From: Morella rubra
Lineage: Eukaryota; Streptophyta; Magnoliopsida; Fagales; Myricaceae
NCBI GenBank assembly: GCA_003952965.2
Contig: CM025851.1
Span: 3,559,307 to 3,623,306, forward strand
DNA length: 64,000 nt
Direction of reading: 5' to 3'
Below are positions 25,880 to 43,013 of the stretch, piece by piece. Position 1 is the first letter of the stretch. Every line of letters starts with the position of its first letter. The translations under genes were made by a program, and so were the position numbers. The notes beneath the pieces were generated by a model that worked only from the letters and a program-made list of their open reading frames with translations, searched no databases and was not told where the DNA came from.

Positions 25880-28800
25880 GCTAGAGACGTGTATGAGTGC
25901 TGACTGGGAGTCGCGAGCCACGTAGTGTCCCACGTGGCGTGGGTTATCCTGAAAACGCATTGTTTGCTCACGTGGTAGGGGTCGCTCGTAGTTACAGTTT
26001 GTGGACGTTTAAGATGGGCGACACCTGTTGAGATTGGCGATCGTGGGCGGCCTCGATTGGCTCATTTTGTTATCAAATTACTGAATTGCCCTCCCACTAG
26101 TATGGATTTTCGGGGTAGATGCCCCTCGTATTCCGGGGATATCGAAAACCGTCTTCGAGGGGATCGTGGCAATTGTGCAAATTTTGGAAAATGATTTTTG
26201 TAGTGGCCAGTGGGGTTGAGACTTGAGAAACGGGAAATCTTAAAGTGTGTATATGCTCGGACGCTCTAGGGAAATGTGAGCCTAGCATTGTGAGAGTGAG
26301 ACACGTGTTATGTTGCCGGGGCATCAGTTGCTCGAATTAGCTAATATGTATTTTCTTCTCTTATAACAAAGCGATAATATTTTATTTGACTCCACAATTA
26401 TCTATGGTCATTTTTCCTCATAGTAACATTTATTTTTGAGTGTATATATTATTATTTTTTTTCATTAGCAACATTATAAAATATTACAAATTCTTGACAT
26501 GGAAGGGTATATATAGCACAAATAAATATCCTCTTTAATTTATTACCTAATTTTGATGATCTAATTAAATATACCTAGCATGTAGATCTTATTATTTTCA
26601 ATGTTGTCCACATTAATTGCAAGACAATATAAACCTTATAACAGTTAATACATAGTATCTCTCACTCCAATTAGACTATCCAATTTAGAGTGAAAAAGAG
26701 TAACATAGTTTAGTTATATTGAAAAAATAATAAAATGTATAGTTACCATCAATCTAGATAGATGGAAAAATATGGACAAGAATGTATAATTTATTTTTCA
26801 AAAGTGACATAATGTGGACATATGGACATTAACCTTAAACCTAGCACAAGAATCACACGTTTAAGTGAAGTAGAGGCATGAAAAATGTTCTTCCCAATAT
26901 TTTTATAATTCTGCAGGCTGGAGTTACGATGTGTATAACCCAATTGCTTTCAAAACTCATCCTAGGAACAGATAAGGGTGGATAGCAGGTAAATTTATAA
27001 TAATTATTATAATAGATTTAGTTCGGACCACCCATTTGGGCCAATCAGGCAAAGGATAAGAAGTTTGATATATTTTAATCCCATAGATTAAAATAATAAG
27101 ATTATACTTTCATAAGAATTATAGAAACAAATTTTAATTTTCCAGAAAATATACGGCCAGACTAAAGGGCATAACATTAGGAGAAACGAAGTAAAGTTCT
27201 AGACAGGTATTTCTATGCAAAATTGGGTCAGCAAAAAAAAAAAAAAAGGAATTACAGAAGCAGAACCACATGAACTCGATTTTCATATTAAATTGGTGAT
27301 CTTGGGCTACAGGTTCAACCGACCCACTTCCACGGATGATCTAAAATATAACCAAGGCGGCGGCTTGTTTCTTCATTTTGCGCTTAGAAAAAGACAAGTG
27401 CCTTTCCTAATTACCGAGGTCTAAATTTACCCATTACGATTAGGGCCATCTTTTAAAAACAACTGATTTTTGTCCTGGTATGAAATTTCCGTTTTTTTTT
27501 TTTTGTTTTTTCCTTCTCTTCTAAGTTTTCTTGTCCAAATAAATGTCGTCATATAGACCTGTCAATTATTTGTCTTAGGCGTGACGGAGAATGCAAACCA
27601 AAAAAAAAAGAATACAAACAAACGGCTGCCACATCAGAAGGAGTAATAAACAGGGGTTGTCTTTTTCTGGTGAAAATTTTATAACCCGTAATTAGGACAT
27701 CGTTGTCTTAATTAGATATTATAGCGGAAGAGATTAATTCTTCTGGCAGTGGGTAGCACATGTAGAGGAGGACAAAGAACAATTATGACCCATTTGTTGT
27801 GTTTGATTAATACACTTAAAGAAGGTTATTAGTGCATATGTAATCAAAGGGGGTCCCATTTGGTGGGAGAAAACTATAGATTGTTTTGCTTGGAAATATC
27901 ACTGTGCAGTTTTTCTTCAACCTTCCTCTCACTTTCATTGGCATCAGATCCTATTCGACTCGGTTCGAATACAATCTTATTACAAAAAAATTTGCGATAT
28001 TTCTTTTAAAATTTTGGAAGGGTCGAAAGAGTCGGGAGGAGATTAGGAAATATTATTGAATTTCAATTTGTGATAAGATGAGAAGTTTGAAAGGAATCCT
28101 AAGAATGTGCCTTCTGGAATTCCTGTTTTTTAACTCTAATTGAACCATTTTCCCCTATATTCTGGGTCAATCGATAGACCTGGTCATCTTTTCTGTTTTT
28201 TTTTTTGTTGCATGGTTTTCTCTCTAATCCATTTGTGTGAAAATAATTAAGTCACAATGTATGTACATTCTTAGGATTCGATTTTAAGTCAAGACACCCA
28301 CAATAAATTTAGTCATAATTCTCTGCTCAACTGTTTAATGCACATTAATGAAATGGGTATCTGATGCAAGGAAAAAAAAAAAGACTTAAAAAAGCAAGGA
28401 AGGTTTTGTTGTTTTATAGGTAAAAAGGAACTCAATTGATGACCAAGTAAAGACTATGCATCATTAATCAAAACAATAAATGCTGCAATAATGAAGTGTT
28501 AAGAGTTTACGAGGCAGCATGACCAGTCAACAGCTCAAAGAAGTGGACCGTTAGTTCTACCCCACATTTGAAATCACCGAAAATGGCCAAATGGGTCTGC
28601 TTTATTAGGGTAGAAAAGAGTTAAATAAAAAAAAGACACACTGGGGATGACTCTTCATCGGTACGCTTGTCTGGTCGTTGTCCTCGGTTCTACAATGAGG
28701 ACACCCAAGTTATAATTTTTTTTTGTACAGTTTTGAGGTACATTTACCTAAGAACAGGTCATCCTATTAAAACGAAAGGGACAAAACAAAATCAAACAAG

Positions 28801-31800
28801 CCTGGCCAATACGAATTAAAGGCAACCAAAATTAGTGAATGTTCAAAACTTGAAGACCAGCACTGTTGGATTTATAACCTCTGTGCAGCAGAGTCCTCTG
28901 ACTCCTCTCCTGTGTCCTTTCTTCCCCTCTTCATGTCAAAGACTTATAACCCCATTTGGCATTTTCAAGAGGTTTTCTACGTGTCAATCAAACATATATC
29001 TTGTCTCAGAACCAAACAGACCAGAAAAAAAAAAAAAAAAAAAAAGATTGCAACCAGGTTTAACATGTTTATTGCAGAAAGCAGCATGTCCCTGCACAAA
29101 AATGGATGGGAGTAGGATCATGAGTGTTTAACATTAGCTATCCAATATCCATGATACTGAACATCATGCATAATGAGTGACAATCTAGCCCTGCCCCAAA
29201 AAAAGGGGGATCCCATAGATAGAGTGCTGTAGCGTTTTGACATCATTTAGGAAAGCTGTAAAAAATACTTGCAAACAGTATACCTATATTGTTGCGCAAG
29301 TAACTGGGGGGTAACCAGAGTTTTTGAAATGAACAGCATCTACTTTTCGTCTTTTCCCAAACATCAAGGCCTAAGTGGCCTAACTTTGCATTAAAATTCT
29401 TGGCTTGTCAAAATACTGCATGCATCTTTTTCCTACTTTTGTGCTTTGGATGATGAAAGGCCAAAGCTGTGCAATGAGTAGTACAGAATGATGTTCTGAT
29501 GGGTTACAAATTTGTCCATAATCTGCTGGTTTTAATATCTTTCCTTGCTATAACTTTAATGTGACAAGAATACAGAAGCCACTTTAGTGAGCGTCTTTTG
29601 ATGATATCTATTGAAATTATTGGATTTCTTATTTTAAAACCTCATCATTCATCATGCTCTCTTTAATGCTTTTGGGAGCATGGGTTTGTTGCTAGCTTTT
29701 GAGACTCAAATGCTTTCCATTTACAAATGAGTTGCTTTTCGTGACTTGGGAAAAAGTTGCAGACTTTTTAAGAGTTTCGGTGTTCGGTGAAAGACTTAAA
29801 GAATCGTGTTAAGATCAGGTCCTACCTTCCTAATTCCGAAAAAGCCATCTGGTTTCCTGAGAACCTGATCTCAGTTGTTTTTACTAGAGTCTTATTCCCC
29901 AGAACTCCATCATCAAGGACCCAACTCTCTTTTCATGAACCCAACAGTTCACATCAAGTCGTATTAACATTTATTGCCTGGAAAAAGGATTGTTTCTTTT
30001 TAAATTTAATCTAAGTTATCCTAACAAGACAGATACCCCATAAACAGAAGACTTTTTGTTTTGTTTTTGGTTGGGCAAACAGGTAAGACTGTTTATCAGC
30101 TATTTTCCCATTCTTTTTCCAGCTTGTTTAGTGCAGCTTTTGTTTTTTCGGTTTTTATTTTCAATCAAGCTGTTCAACTTGTTGACAATTTCTGGCTAAC
30201 TCCAACTTTTTTTTATAGAATAATGATCTGCTTAAATCACTATGACATATTAAATTTCTTCCAGTACTCTGGTGTGGGCTGCGGTTGATTGAGATGGCAG
30301 TGGTTTGCACCAAGCATTTCCCACTAAATAGCCAATGCTAGGCCTCCGCCCAAGATAACAGGCATTGGCTGTGTGTACCCTATCACAGAATCCTTGCCGT
30401 GCCAAAATCTTGACATTAAATTATGTAAATGGATTACAGAAATGAAAAGGAAGGAGACGAGGAAAGTTCAGACCAATTATCATCCCAAAACCAAAGAGAT
30501 GGCACAAAGTTATTCTCCTATAAGCTAAGCAACTCTAAGGTATGGAAAATAACACTTGGATTTCCCATCAACTTTCTGCCCTACTTTAATTGCGATGTTG
30601 AAAATTCTTCAACAAGTACATTACGCAGATGCAATGCCTCAGAAACCTTATCGAATAGGTTCTCCCTAAAATCACTCCACCTAAATGAATCCTTAGCTTT
30701 TCTTTAATGCTAGGCAAATAGTGGTTTGAACTGATCTAGAGAAGCCAAGATCCCTGAGAGCCTCTAGAAAATAAATATCTTTTCTCTCTCTCTCTCTGGC
30801 TCTGTTTGGGGACCATAAATTGCCAAATGAAATCAGGAACAAAGGGGCATGAAACTGTAGTAGATGTGTGTCATTTTCCATCGAAGTCATTACAATTGAC
30901 GGAGCTTTACGAATGAGTGTTGGATGAAGTGGGCCTTTTGAGGTTATATTCCCTGGTAGATGAGGGGTCAAAATCCTAGTGAATTATGAGGACCTGCTAC
31001 AGTAATGACAGTACACAAATACGACAATCTTATCAGAGTAGCAAATTTAGGATTTAGAAACTGCTTTCTGTGATCATTCTCCACCCTGGATCCAAGCAAG
31101 GTAATCACAAGTGTGGGTCTCAGCCAAAATATGATCTGCACTGACTTCATGATTTTCAGGTAAAATCTTAACATGATGAAAGTGAATCGTTCCTATCTTC
31201 TTTTTGTGAGGCTTTTTGGGGGTGGCATGGGAAGTTGTTTAGGCTTTTCTTTATGAAAGGCCATCTACTACATAACCACTTGTACCAGATAGGTGCAGAT
31301 ATTAGTGTCATTGCCATATCTCCCTCTAAAAGAACTGTTGGCCTACCAAACGCCTAGTTTCTTATAAACCTAGTCAAGTCTGTATCTTCTTACCTCACAT
31401 ATCTATATAATAATGCAACCTTGCATACCCTCCCATAGTACTCCACATGGGTCTGGCCCCACAAAAGATTAAGATGTTTAGTTTCCTTACAGATATATGA
31501 TATGCTCTGCTTTGCTTTGCCTTGTTAAAGCCTATATTCTTTAGGCACATCTATAGAGCCTAAAAGATAATCTTTTATGTCCTCTTTCTTATAGTATATC
31601 ATCTTAATTAACTCTAGTTGGTGCTTTTTAATTTTAAATTAAGGGTCTAATGAAAGCGAACGATTTTATCCGGTGGATAAAGCCGCACAGTAGTCGGTGT
31701 ACCATCCATTTTTAAGTCTACTAATTGGCTGGAAATCATGTTGAATCAGTCCTCCTTAAGTGATCACCACTTGATCATTGGGGGGTAAATATGATGGTGA

Positions 31801-32119
31801 TTTGATAGAAACATTGCCAAGAAGAACATAGTGGTACAAAAGGGGGGATTTACCCACCCGTCTCTGTTTATCTTCAGACTTGAAGCTGTGTAGGCAGCTG
31901 TTTTGGACCATGATCCGTGAGGGAAGAGCTGCTTCACGGTAGGCTTTCTTTAAAGAAAGATTTTCCATATCAAAGATAGAATAATGATAATCAGAAAAAG
32001 GTTTTTACCCGCTTGTTTGCATCAATTACAACAAAGTTGGTGTCTCAACTATTAATTTTAGGTATATAAAATGGGCGATGATGACTGATGAGGACATAAA
32101 GCCATTTCATGGAGAAAGC

Positions 32120-32152
<33 letters not shown>

Positions 32153-35100
32153 TGAAGTGATGGCTTTGTCTTTGTCCTCTAAAACCACAACCCACTCTCT
32201 AGGACTATTCTGTTTGGATTCTTGTTTTGGGTTTGCTTCTTTTTCCCTGTCAAAGCTAGAGGCACTAGTTTTTCCTTTTTCCCCCCTCTTATTAAAACAG
32301 GTTTAGGTCATATTTGTATTAAAATAATTGCAAGATTATGCGTTTTCATGATTATCTCTTCTTCTTTTTTTTCTCAAGTGAAATAGTTAATTGCAGAATA
32401 CATGGTGGTATTTTATTAGTATATGTGGTCTGAAGAAGTCCGGATTAATGAATAAATGGGCCACCTGTGACCCGTGGGTAGAGTTGATGTTGATGGCAAT
32501 TCTAACACATCAACAAGTAGCAGCTCCAATCCATCACAAATTTCCGCAGATTACGGAATTGCCCATATGAAGCAAATAAGAGATTAGGTGAATTAACAAC
32601 AAAATTATCTTCAGGAAAAGGAAAAAAAAAAAAACAAAGAAGATTAGGTAACACATATTGGCGATCCAGCAGTCAATTTATCATCTACTCTCATATGGTT
32701 AGTCGCATCAGTACTTTCATTCATTATGAGGCTATAATTTTCCAAAATATCTAAGAAGGGTGTTTATAGAATTTTCTTTTGGATTTGATTCATGAAATAT
32801 AAGCCAAGGAGGAGATTTATCTCTTAAAACTCTTTTTATGTTCTGAGAGGGATTTCCAGTGCAACTAAAACTTGAAACTACAAGGGATTATGCTTTCTTG
32901 GTTGCCAGTGTGGCAGGTGTGGTCTCTCAAAAGTCACATTCAGAACCTTTTCCAAGTTATATTGGCAAATGGTCATCAGTCATCACCAACGCCCCCACTG
33001 AATTATGGCTTTGGAGGTGATGGCCTGAGCTGAGCCCACCTGTGGCTTGCACTGTGAAGAAAGCTGCAAGCAAGGACCCCAGGGAGTGTGTGGTAACGAG
33101 TCATTTCTTGTTTCTGGCCCTGTCCATTTAGACCATGTCCCGCGTACCAAAACCCATTTGCTTTATTTGGTGCTTATTTGTCTAGAATTCTCAGGTTCAA
33201 TGTCAAGTGGGGGATTGCAAAGTTTTTTTTTTGTGTGACCTTTGCTTTCTGTTATTATTATGTTGGGGGCAAGCGTTTGATTTTTAATAAAGTCAGAAGT
33301 ACAAGTGGGTTTCTTTCTCCTTCCCCAAATTAACCAAGAAAAAATAAAGTACAAGTGGGGGAGAAAGGCAAAATTAGGAGGTTTGGGAGGTTCATGTCTT
33401 TGATGCTTCCCGGAATAACCTCAAAGAAACTATATATTATCAAGGTACACAGAAGAATATTCGAAAACTCAAGGATGATCAAGGTATCTCCACGATTTTG
33501 ATTTTACCTGAGAGTAGTTGCAGGCGGTGATCACAAAAAAGAAAAGAAAAGAGAGAGGGGCAGAGAGAAAAGAACAAAACAAGAAGAAACAACAGAAGTT
33601 ATGATAGCTGTTTTGCAGATTTAAGTGGAAAAAGGTTGAGCAGCTCCTCATACTCATAGGGTCTGTTGACATCTCCGAGTGGTGTTCTGGTGCCCAGCTG
33701 GGACACTGCACGTCTGTCATGCGCACAAATAATGCCAATTGCCAAATAGCCAAAGTAACTAAAAAGCTCCTCGGAATTAGGGTCAGATCAGATGTACAGC
33801 ATATATCTCTCTCTCTCTCTGGTTTCTTCTTTTCTAACCTTTAGAGAGGCAATAGGGTATGAATTGAAACATTACTCTGTTCTTTTATTGATTCAGCAAT
33901 CATAAAGAGGATTAAACTGCCTTATGTCGACATTTGGTTTAGTTGACTTCTCAGGTTTAGGGATTATCTGAGAGCAGCCAAGTTGGATATAGCTGGAATC
34001 AAGATAGAGTTTCTCTACTTATTATATGTATTTCGGAGCTACAAGATTGGTAACTGTAACCAAAACAAAAACGAAAAAGCGAAAAAGATGAAAATGTCTC
34101 AAGTAACTCTCTGAGTCAAAGAAATATCATGACTGCAGCGTCCATGGTCGTATGAGTCGGTCCAAAAAGCACAAAATTTGAACTTGCGGATCCAGACTCG
34201 AGGCCGTTTCCCACAGAAAAGGCCCAAAGGGGTGATGACATTGGCAAGCAAAGAATGGTTTGAAAGAGTGCCAGAGTGGTGTGGGCCGTGTGGCTCTCTC
34301 TTCATATCCAGTAAAAATTATAATAAAACTTGGACGTACTGTTCGTCTTTAATTATTATTATTATTTTTTTAAGATCCTGTGAAAAGCATCAGTTACTGA
34401 TTGACAATTTGACATGGAAGCTACACCACCAAGTTTGCTCTTTTTTATTCTGGTCATTCTCGAACGAATGGTTTGAGGCAAAATCTTTGCTTTCTATTAG
34501 ACTGACTGCAATCTTAACAGCCCAAGGAGGATCCAGTTCTGACAGAAACTTGCTCCGTATCCACGATCTACTCGTTATGACAGAAACCTAGTCCTTATCC
34601 AAGCCTTAAAGACCTTAAAAATGACTGAAGTAGTCAAAAAGGGCGGGGGAAAAAGAAGAAGCATGCCATTAGCAATGAACAGTATTCCTCAAAGTTCAAT
34701 CCCAGGAAATTCTCCATCCATATCCTAATCGTTTTTGCCAAAACATAACTATCAAGCTGAATAAGAATATAAATAAAACCGCTACAGTTTTCACACAAAC
34801 CGACAAGGAAAAGAATGACATTCAGGGGATTTATCTTGCCATACAAAGGGAGCATTTTGTGACAAATAACACGTGCAACATTTTCGCAGGTTACAAGAGT
34901 GATGACAGCATAAGATTAGAGAAGGTCAAGTGGCATAAACTGCTGAAGCTAATCAGATTCTACAGAAGCTATAGTTGCAGCCACTGGAAGCAAGCCAGGT
35001 GGAATTCGAGAGAGGAGATAACTTAAACTTGTGATCTCTAACTCTTTCTTTCTGTGTCCAAACAAATTTTGGAACCAATAGCAAAGATAGAGCAGTTCGG

Positions 35101-35154
35101 ACCGATAATACCATCTAGAAGTATGGATCAACGCTTGGAAACTAGATGAATTGT
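25880..35154. other. Gene-poor spacer, about 9 kb
   Basis: I see no supported coding gene, RNA gene or intact transposon in this stretch. It is AT-rich with A-runs (27233-27247, 29026-29045), an AT microsatellite at 32119-32145 and CT runs at 30784-30798 and 33806-33820. All ORFs are under 140 codons, lack family resemblance and often overlap ORFs on the other strand. Transcribed non-coding RNA or decayed transposons cannot be excluded by eye. Confidence 0.5.
32119..32145. repeat. AT microsatellite
   Basis: A run of about 13 TA dinucleotides, interrupted once and continuing to about 32152. It lies in the gene-poor spacer and is likely to vary in length between individuals. Confidence 0.9.
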
Positions 35155-38100
35155 TCAAGGAACATTCATAACTTGGATAGACTGTAACATGTCTGAGACA
35201 GCAATGACGAGGTCACCTGATTTGATTAAATTCCTGGCCTTGAGCAATGAGAACGTCTTATTAAGGTTGCTTTCCATGTCATCAGAGAAGCTCAGACGGA
35301 AAGGTATCAGGCCCCACTGTAGGTTCAGACGCCTCCGCACGGATGTTGTGGTCGTAAAAGCAAAGATTGGACAGTCAGGTCTGCAACGTGAGAGGAGAGA
35401 TGCCATGTGGCCTGTCTTTGTATAGACAAAAATTGCATCCACCTCCAAATTATTAGCTGCAAAATCACAATTCACAACCCGCATAAACCCACCGACTTTG
35501 ACAAATGATGATAAATTAATTATATGTGTGTTGGCTGCGGGCCAAGCTTATAGGCAAGGCAGGACAATAACCAGAAAGATTACATTGGACAACAGCATGC
35601 ATGTTTAATGTTTCATAACCATATCTACCTAAAGCAAACAGAACCACCAGCCAAGGTCACATGCCCATGAGAAAAATAAGTCGGTATTTGGTTGCAAAAT
35701 AATTAGAAATGTGCCTGTATCTACATTCTCCAGTCACAATAAGGATTTTATGCTACAAGCAAACACAATGCCAAAGTATAGACCATCTGCAAAAGTCCTC
35801 GATTTATCAAATTCATAAATGGACATACAGAGGATGCTCACCCATCTTAGCAGCAGACTTGCAAATCTCTTCAGAAATACTGTCAGAAAAGGAAGATCCA
35901 ATGGCAGAGAGTTCCATAGCCTCATGGCGTTTCTCCTCCCTCCACCACCTCTCAATCCTAAGACTGACACTTCTCAGAACAGCCAATGCCTTCTCTGGGT
36001 ACTGACCCATGGCTGACTCACCAGATAGCATCAACGCATCTGCACGCTGCCTAACTGCTTCAGAAACATCAGCCACTTCAGCTCTGGTGGGTGTAGGGTA
36101 TTCAATCATTGATTCAAGTAGCTGAGAGGCAACAATGACTGGCTTATTCAGCTGCCTGCACACTTGAACAATCTTTTGTTGGGCTGCTGGGACCTGTTCC
36201 AGTGGTATCTGAGCACCCAGATCTCCTCTTGCTACCATAGCTCCATCCGATGCTTGAATGATCTCTTCCAAGTTCTTCAATGAGTCAATACTCTCTATCT
36301 TTGCAATGACAGCAATGTCACTGCATTACCGCACGAAGATCACCTAGTCAGCCTAAAAATTGATGATATCTCACTTGTCATAAAAATAAAGGCAGCTAAT
36401 AGAATAGAGCACATGAAACAACAGCAGTGATATTCCTCTATGGAACTCGGATCCAAGTTGCAAATTTTAACTACTCTTTCTACAGCTAACTAAAAGTTCA
36501 AATATCTTCTGTTTCTAAACAGTATGACTGCCAACAATGAGCAGTCTATTACAAGTCAACACTGCAGTAAAAAAGCAAGAAAGTAAAAGAGAACTGGGAG
36601 GGGCAAACAGTTTTCCTGATGACTTTATAATAATTGAGATGAAAATAAAACATGAACAAATCGACTCACTTACCAATCACAAGCCCGTGCAGCAACATAG
36701 CTTTTAAGATGATTAATCACCTCAGCAGACTTGACAAATGATATGGCAATAAAATCAACACCCTCTGCAATACCAAAATCGATATCCAACCAATCCTGAA
36801 CATATAATGAGCTTAAGCGTAAGATAAAATTACATGAGTTCTGCATTGAAAAAAACTGCCTCCTAGAATACTGAAATCAAGCATGTAGATTGTCAATTTT
36901 ACAAGAAAAAATTATTGTGAAAAAGCATTCTGTTAAGAGTCACTGATATATGCACACATGGAAAAATTCATCAATAAATAAACAAATTATTGAACATGTT
37001 TCTGTTTCTATGCCCAAAATGGGTAATAGTGGTATATAGCTATGTTCTCTCTCTCTCTTTCCCCCTCTGTTTTGGGGGTGCGCGCGCGTGCTGAAACTGA
37101 ATTCACGTGATTAACATTCTGTCAGAAACTCCCAAGTCTTGCATCTCATTAAGGCTGGTTCATGCTTTCACAGGTCAAACGATGTCTTAGGGCAGATAAT
37201 CAAAACATCACGAAATAGATGTCTACACATGGGACAGAGGAAACTCAAATCACTCTGCACTTATCCAGAAACGTCCTAGTATTTCCCCAACTCCATATGT
37301 TCAGAAAGAACAGTTACTTAAGAATGACCAAAGCTTTACTTAATGTTTGTACAGTTCACCCAATAGGGAGTTTTCCAAATGAAATTTCTGAAATTTATGG
37401 AGAACTGGCTGCAAAGAGTACAACTATTTGCCCTGTATGTGAAAGGCAATTAGCAGAAAGTTTTAAAGAAATCTATGGAGAGAAGGTAAAAAATCAAAAT
37501 GCCCATAGATCCCAATGTACATGTTAGAGCTGAAAAAGGAAGACTTAGTAACTGCCCCATTATAATTTGTGAACTGAGAAAGATGCATCTGGTATTATCA
37601 ACTAAGGATCATGTAACAGTCAATGCTGCTTCATAAGTTTTCCTTAATCCAGTTATTGGGATATGAAATTCAAGGTAATGAGGTAGCCGCCAAAGAAATC
37701 GTGTCTATGTGGCAGTACCTGTTTCTCCTCTTCTCTGTCTACTAACATCAGATATATTACGAAACTGTATTAAGGTGCAGAAATTGATTCTAACCTTGGA
37801 AGAAATTGTTGGAAGCATGGCATTACGTTCTCGAACCAGGCTTCCATCTCTCCAGAAAGTTAAATTAGCTCGAGGCAGCAACAGTCCAGGATCAGTGCAC
37901 CGGCACTTGACATCTGGACCAATTTTCTCTATCACCTCAAACCTCACCATTCCACCATCCACAAGGAGTTCATCCCCCACTTTCACGTCTGCAACATGTT
38001 CATCAATGCGTATAATGAACATCATTTCTCAAAAATTGATATCATAGTTTCGAACCGAAAAGATTCTATCTTTACTAGTTATAACCTTCGGCAAAACCAT

Positions 38101-39087
38101 CATAGTTCACATTGATGGTGCGCTCTGGGAGAGCTGAATCGAAAGCTCTGACACTAAAGGTCCAGATCTCACCGTCCTGCAAATATTGAATAACCAATCA
38201 CAATGAGCCCCATTGTGTCGAAGTAGAACAATAGAAACTAGCAGTAATATTTCACTGGAATTCCCCAGTGAGTAATAACAACAAAACTGAGTGCGCAAAC
38301 ACAACGCCTTAGCTTTTGGGTGAAGATGGCGGGCGTCCAACACGCTATATCAGAGGCCCCTTTGAAACTTCACCGTGATTTATCTTATTTTAAATTGTTT
38401 CCATTTTACAATAGACATAATTCTCCAAATTTAACATTTACTGTTAGATAAAAGAAGAACGTAGAGCACTAATAATTAATAATAGTACAAACTAACCTCG
38501 GCTTTGGCGGAAGGAGCATCGCCAAAATCTCCCATGTGAATCTCACTGCCCTCTGTGTCCATCATGATGGCGACGGCATAGCCCTTCTCTTCGTTGAGCC
38601 TTCTGACTCTCTCGATGACGCCACGGTGCCAGTCGCGGGTGCCGTGGCACATGTTGATGCGCGCCACGTTCATGCCGCCCACGGCCAGGGCCTCCAGCTG
38701 GTCAAACCCGCACGTGGCGGGGCCGATCGTGCACACCAGTTTCGTACGGCGAGTGCTCCGAAACCCATTCTCCTTCAGCTCCGCCTCGGTCACCGTGTCC
38801 ACCTCTATAGAACCCGAATCCTGCGGCGCCGCATATGTAGCAGATGCCCCTCCGGCGACGCCTTTCCCGTTATCGGAGGCTAGGAGGACTTGGGAGGAAG
38901 AGGAAGGGGCGGGGTCGAGATCTGAGGAGGATGAGGCTCTGACGGAAAGCTTAACGAAGCCGACGGGGAACCCGCGATAGGATATGGAGTGGGAGGGTTT
39001 CGGGTAGGAGTAGCATTGCTTTGAAGGGGAAGGAATAAGGCTCGATGACCGGGTGGATGGGTTGAAAAGGTGCAGAGACTGTGCCAT
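35155..39087 (-). CDS. PKP1: Plastidial pyruvate kinase alpha subunit (PKP1)
   Basis: PKP1 (PKp-alpha) is part of the plastid pyruvate kinase, which makes pyruvate and ATP from phosphoenolpyruvate and ADP for plastid fatty-acid synthesis. Six exons on the minus strand (39087-38497, 38176-38086, 37988-37795, 36795-36674, 36320-35842, 35456-35155) join in frame to 592 residues (Arabidopsis about 596). The first 50 or so residues are Ser-rich and look like a transit peptide. Conserved blocks are [14 protein letters not shown] (114-127), [11 protein letters not shown] (139-149), the lysine K340 in [24 protein letters not shown] and [15 protein letters not shown]; the end is IQVMNVP. The usual DTKGPEI reads DTEGSEI (177-183), which I recall as typical of the alpha subunit. 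The ATG at 39087 follows an in-frame TTG that I reject as a start. It is divergent from ARFC1. Confidence 0.96.
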
Positions 39088-42472
<3,385 letters not shown>

Positions 42473-43013
42473 ACAAGGAAAGGAAGAAATTAAGACAGAG
42501 GAGGGTGGGTTCAAAAATATGCAATTATCCATTCATTCATGGGTTTGAAGGATAAGTGGTATAAAAGCTTCTTTACTGTATCATCTTAATACTCCGAAAC
42601 AAAATTGTAGATTTTTCAGTTCTGATTTGCCCAAGGAATTGTTTTGTTCTGCACAATGGAGCGTCCCACTGAACACAATTGTCATGTTGAAACATGCCAT
42701 GGAACATATGAGAGTTTCGTGATTTCACTTTGAAATACATGGAAAGAACCTTTGTTGGTGAAGAAAAATGCAATACAATTGTCCTCTATAACAATAAGCG
42801 CTTCATGAATCTTTCGCCAGTAAGAAAGTTTAACTATAAAATCCTCATATGCACAAAGGAAGCATTCCACTTAACATTTGCCAGTGATAGTGTTCTTCTT
42901 GATCTGTAACAAACTAGTTGAAAAAGAAATCTTCTATGACCGTAATGTCTGTATGATGAAGCCTCTGCCGTTATCTGGTAATTGAAGTTCATTCTCGAAA
43001 ATAGGAATAGCCA
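42473..43013. other. Convergent 3' ends of ARFC1 and the G-gamma gene
   Basis: The 541 bp hold the 3' UTRs of both genes. There is no additional gene. Because the two transcripts converge in so short a space, their 3' ends may overlap. Confidence 0.5.

Noticed and set aside
30300..30375. Short inverted repeat AGCCAATGC / GCATTGGCT, considered as a microRNA precursor
   Set aside because: The stem is only 9 bp and does not extend, and neither arm matches a conserved plant microRNA.
37219..37527. 102-codon plus-strand ORF in a PKP1 intron
   Set aside because: It lies within the intron between PKP1 exons 3 and 4, shows no known domain and has no promoter or splice context.
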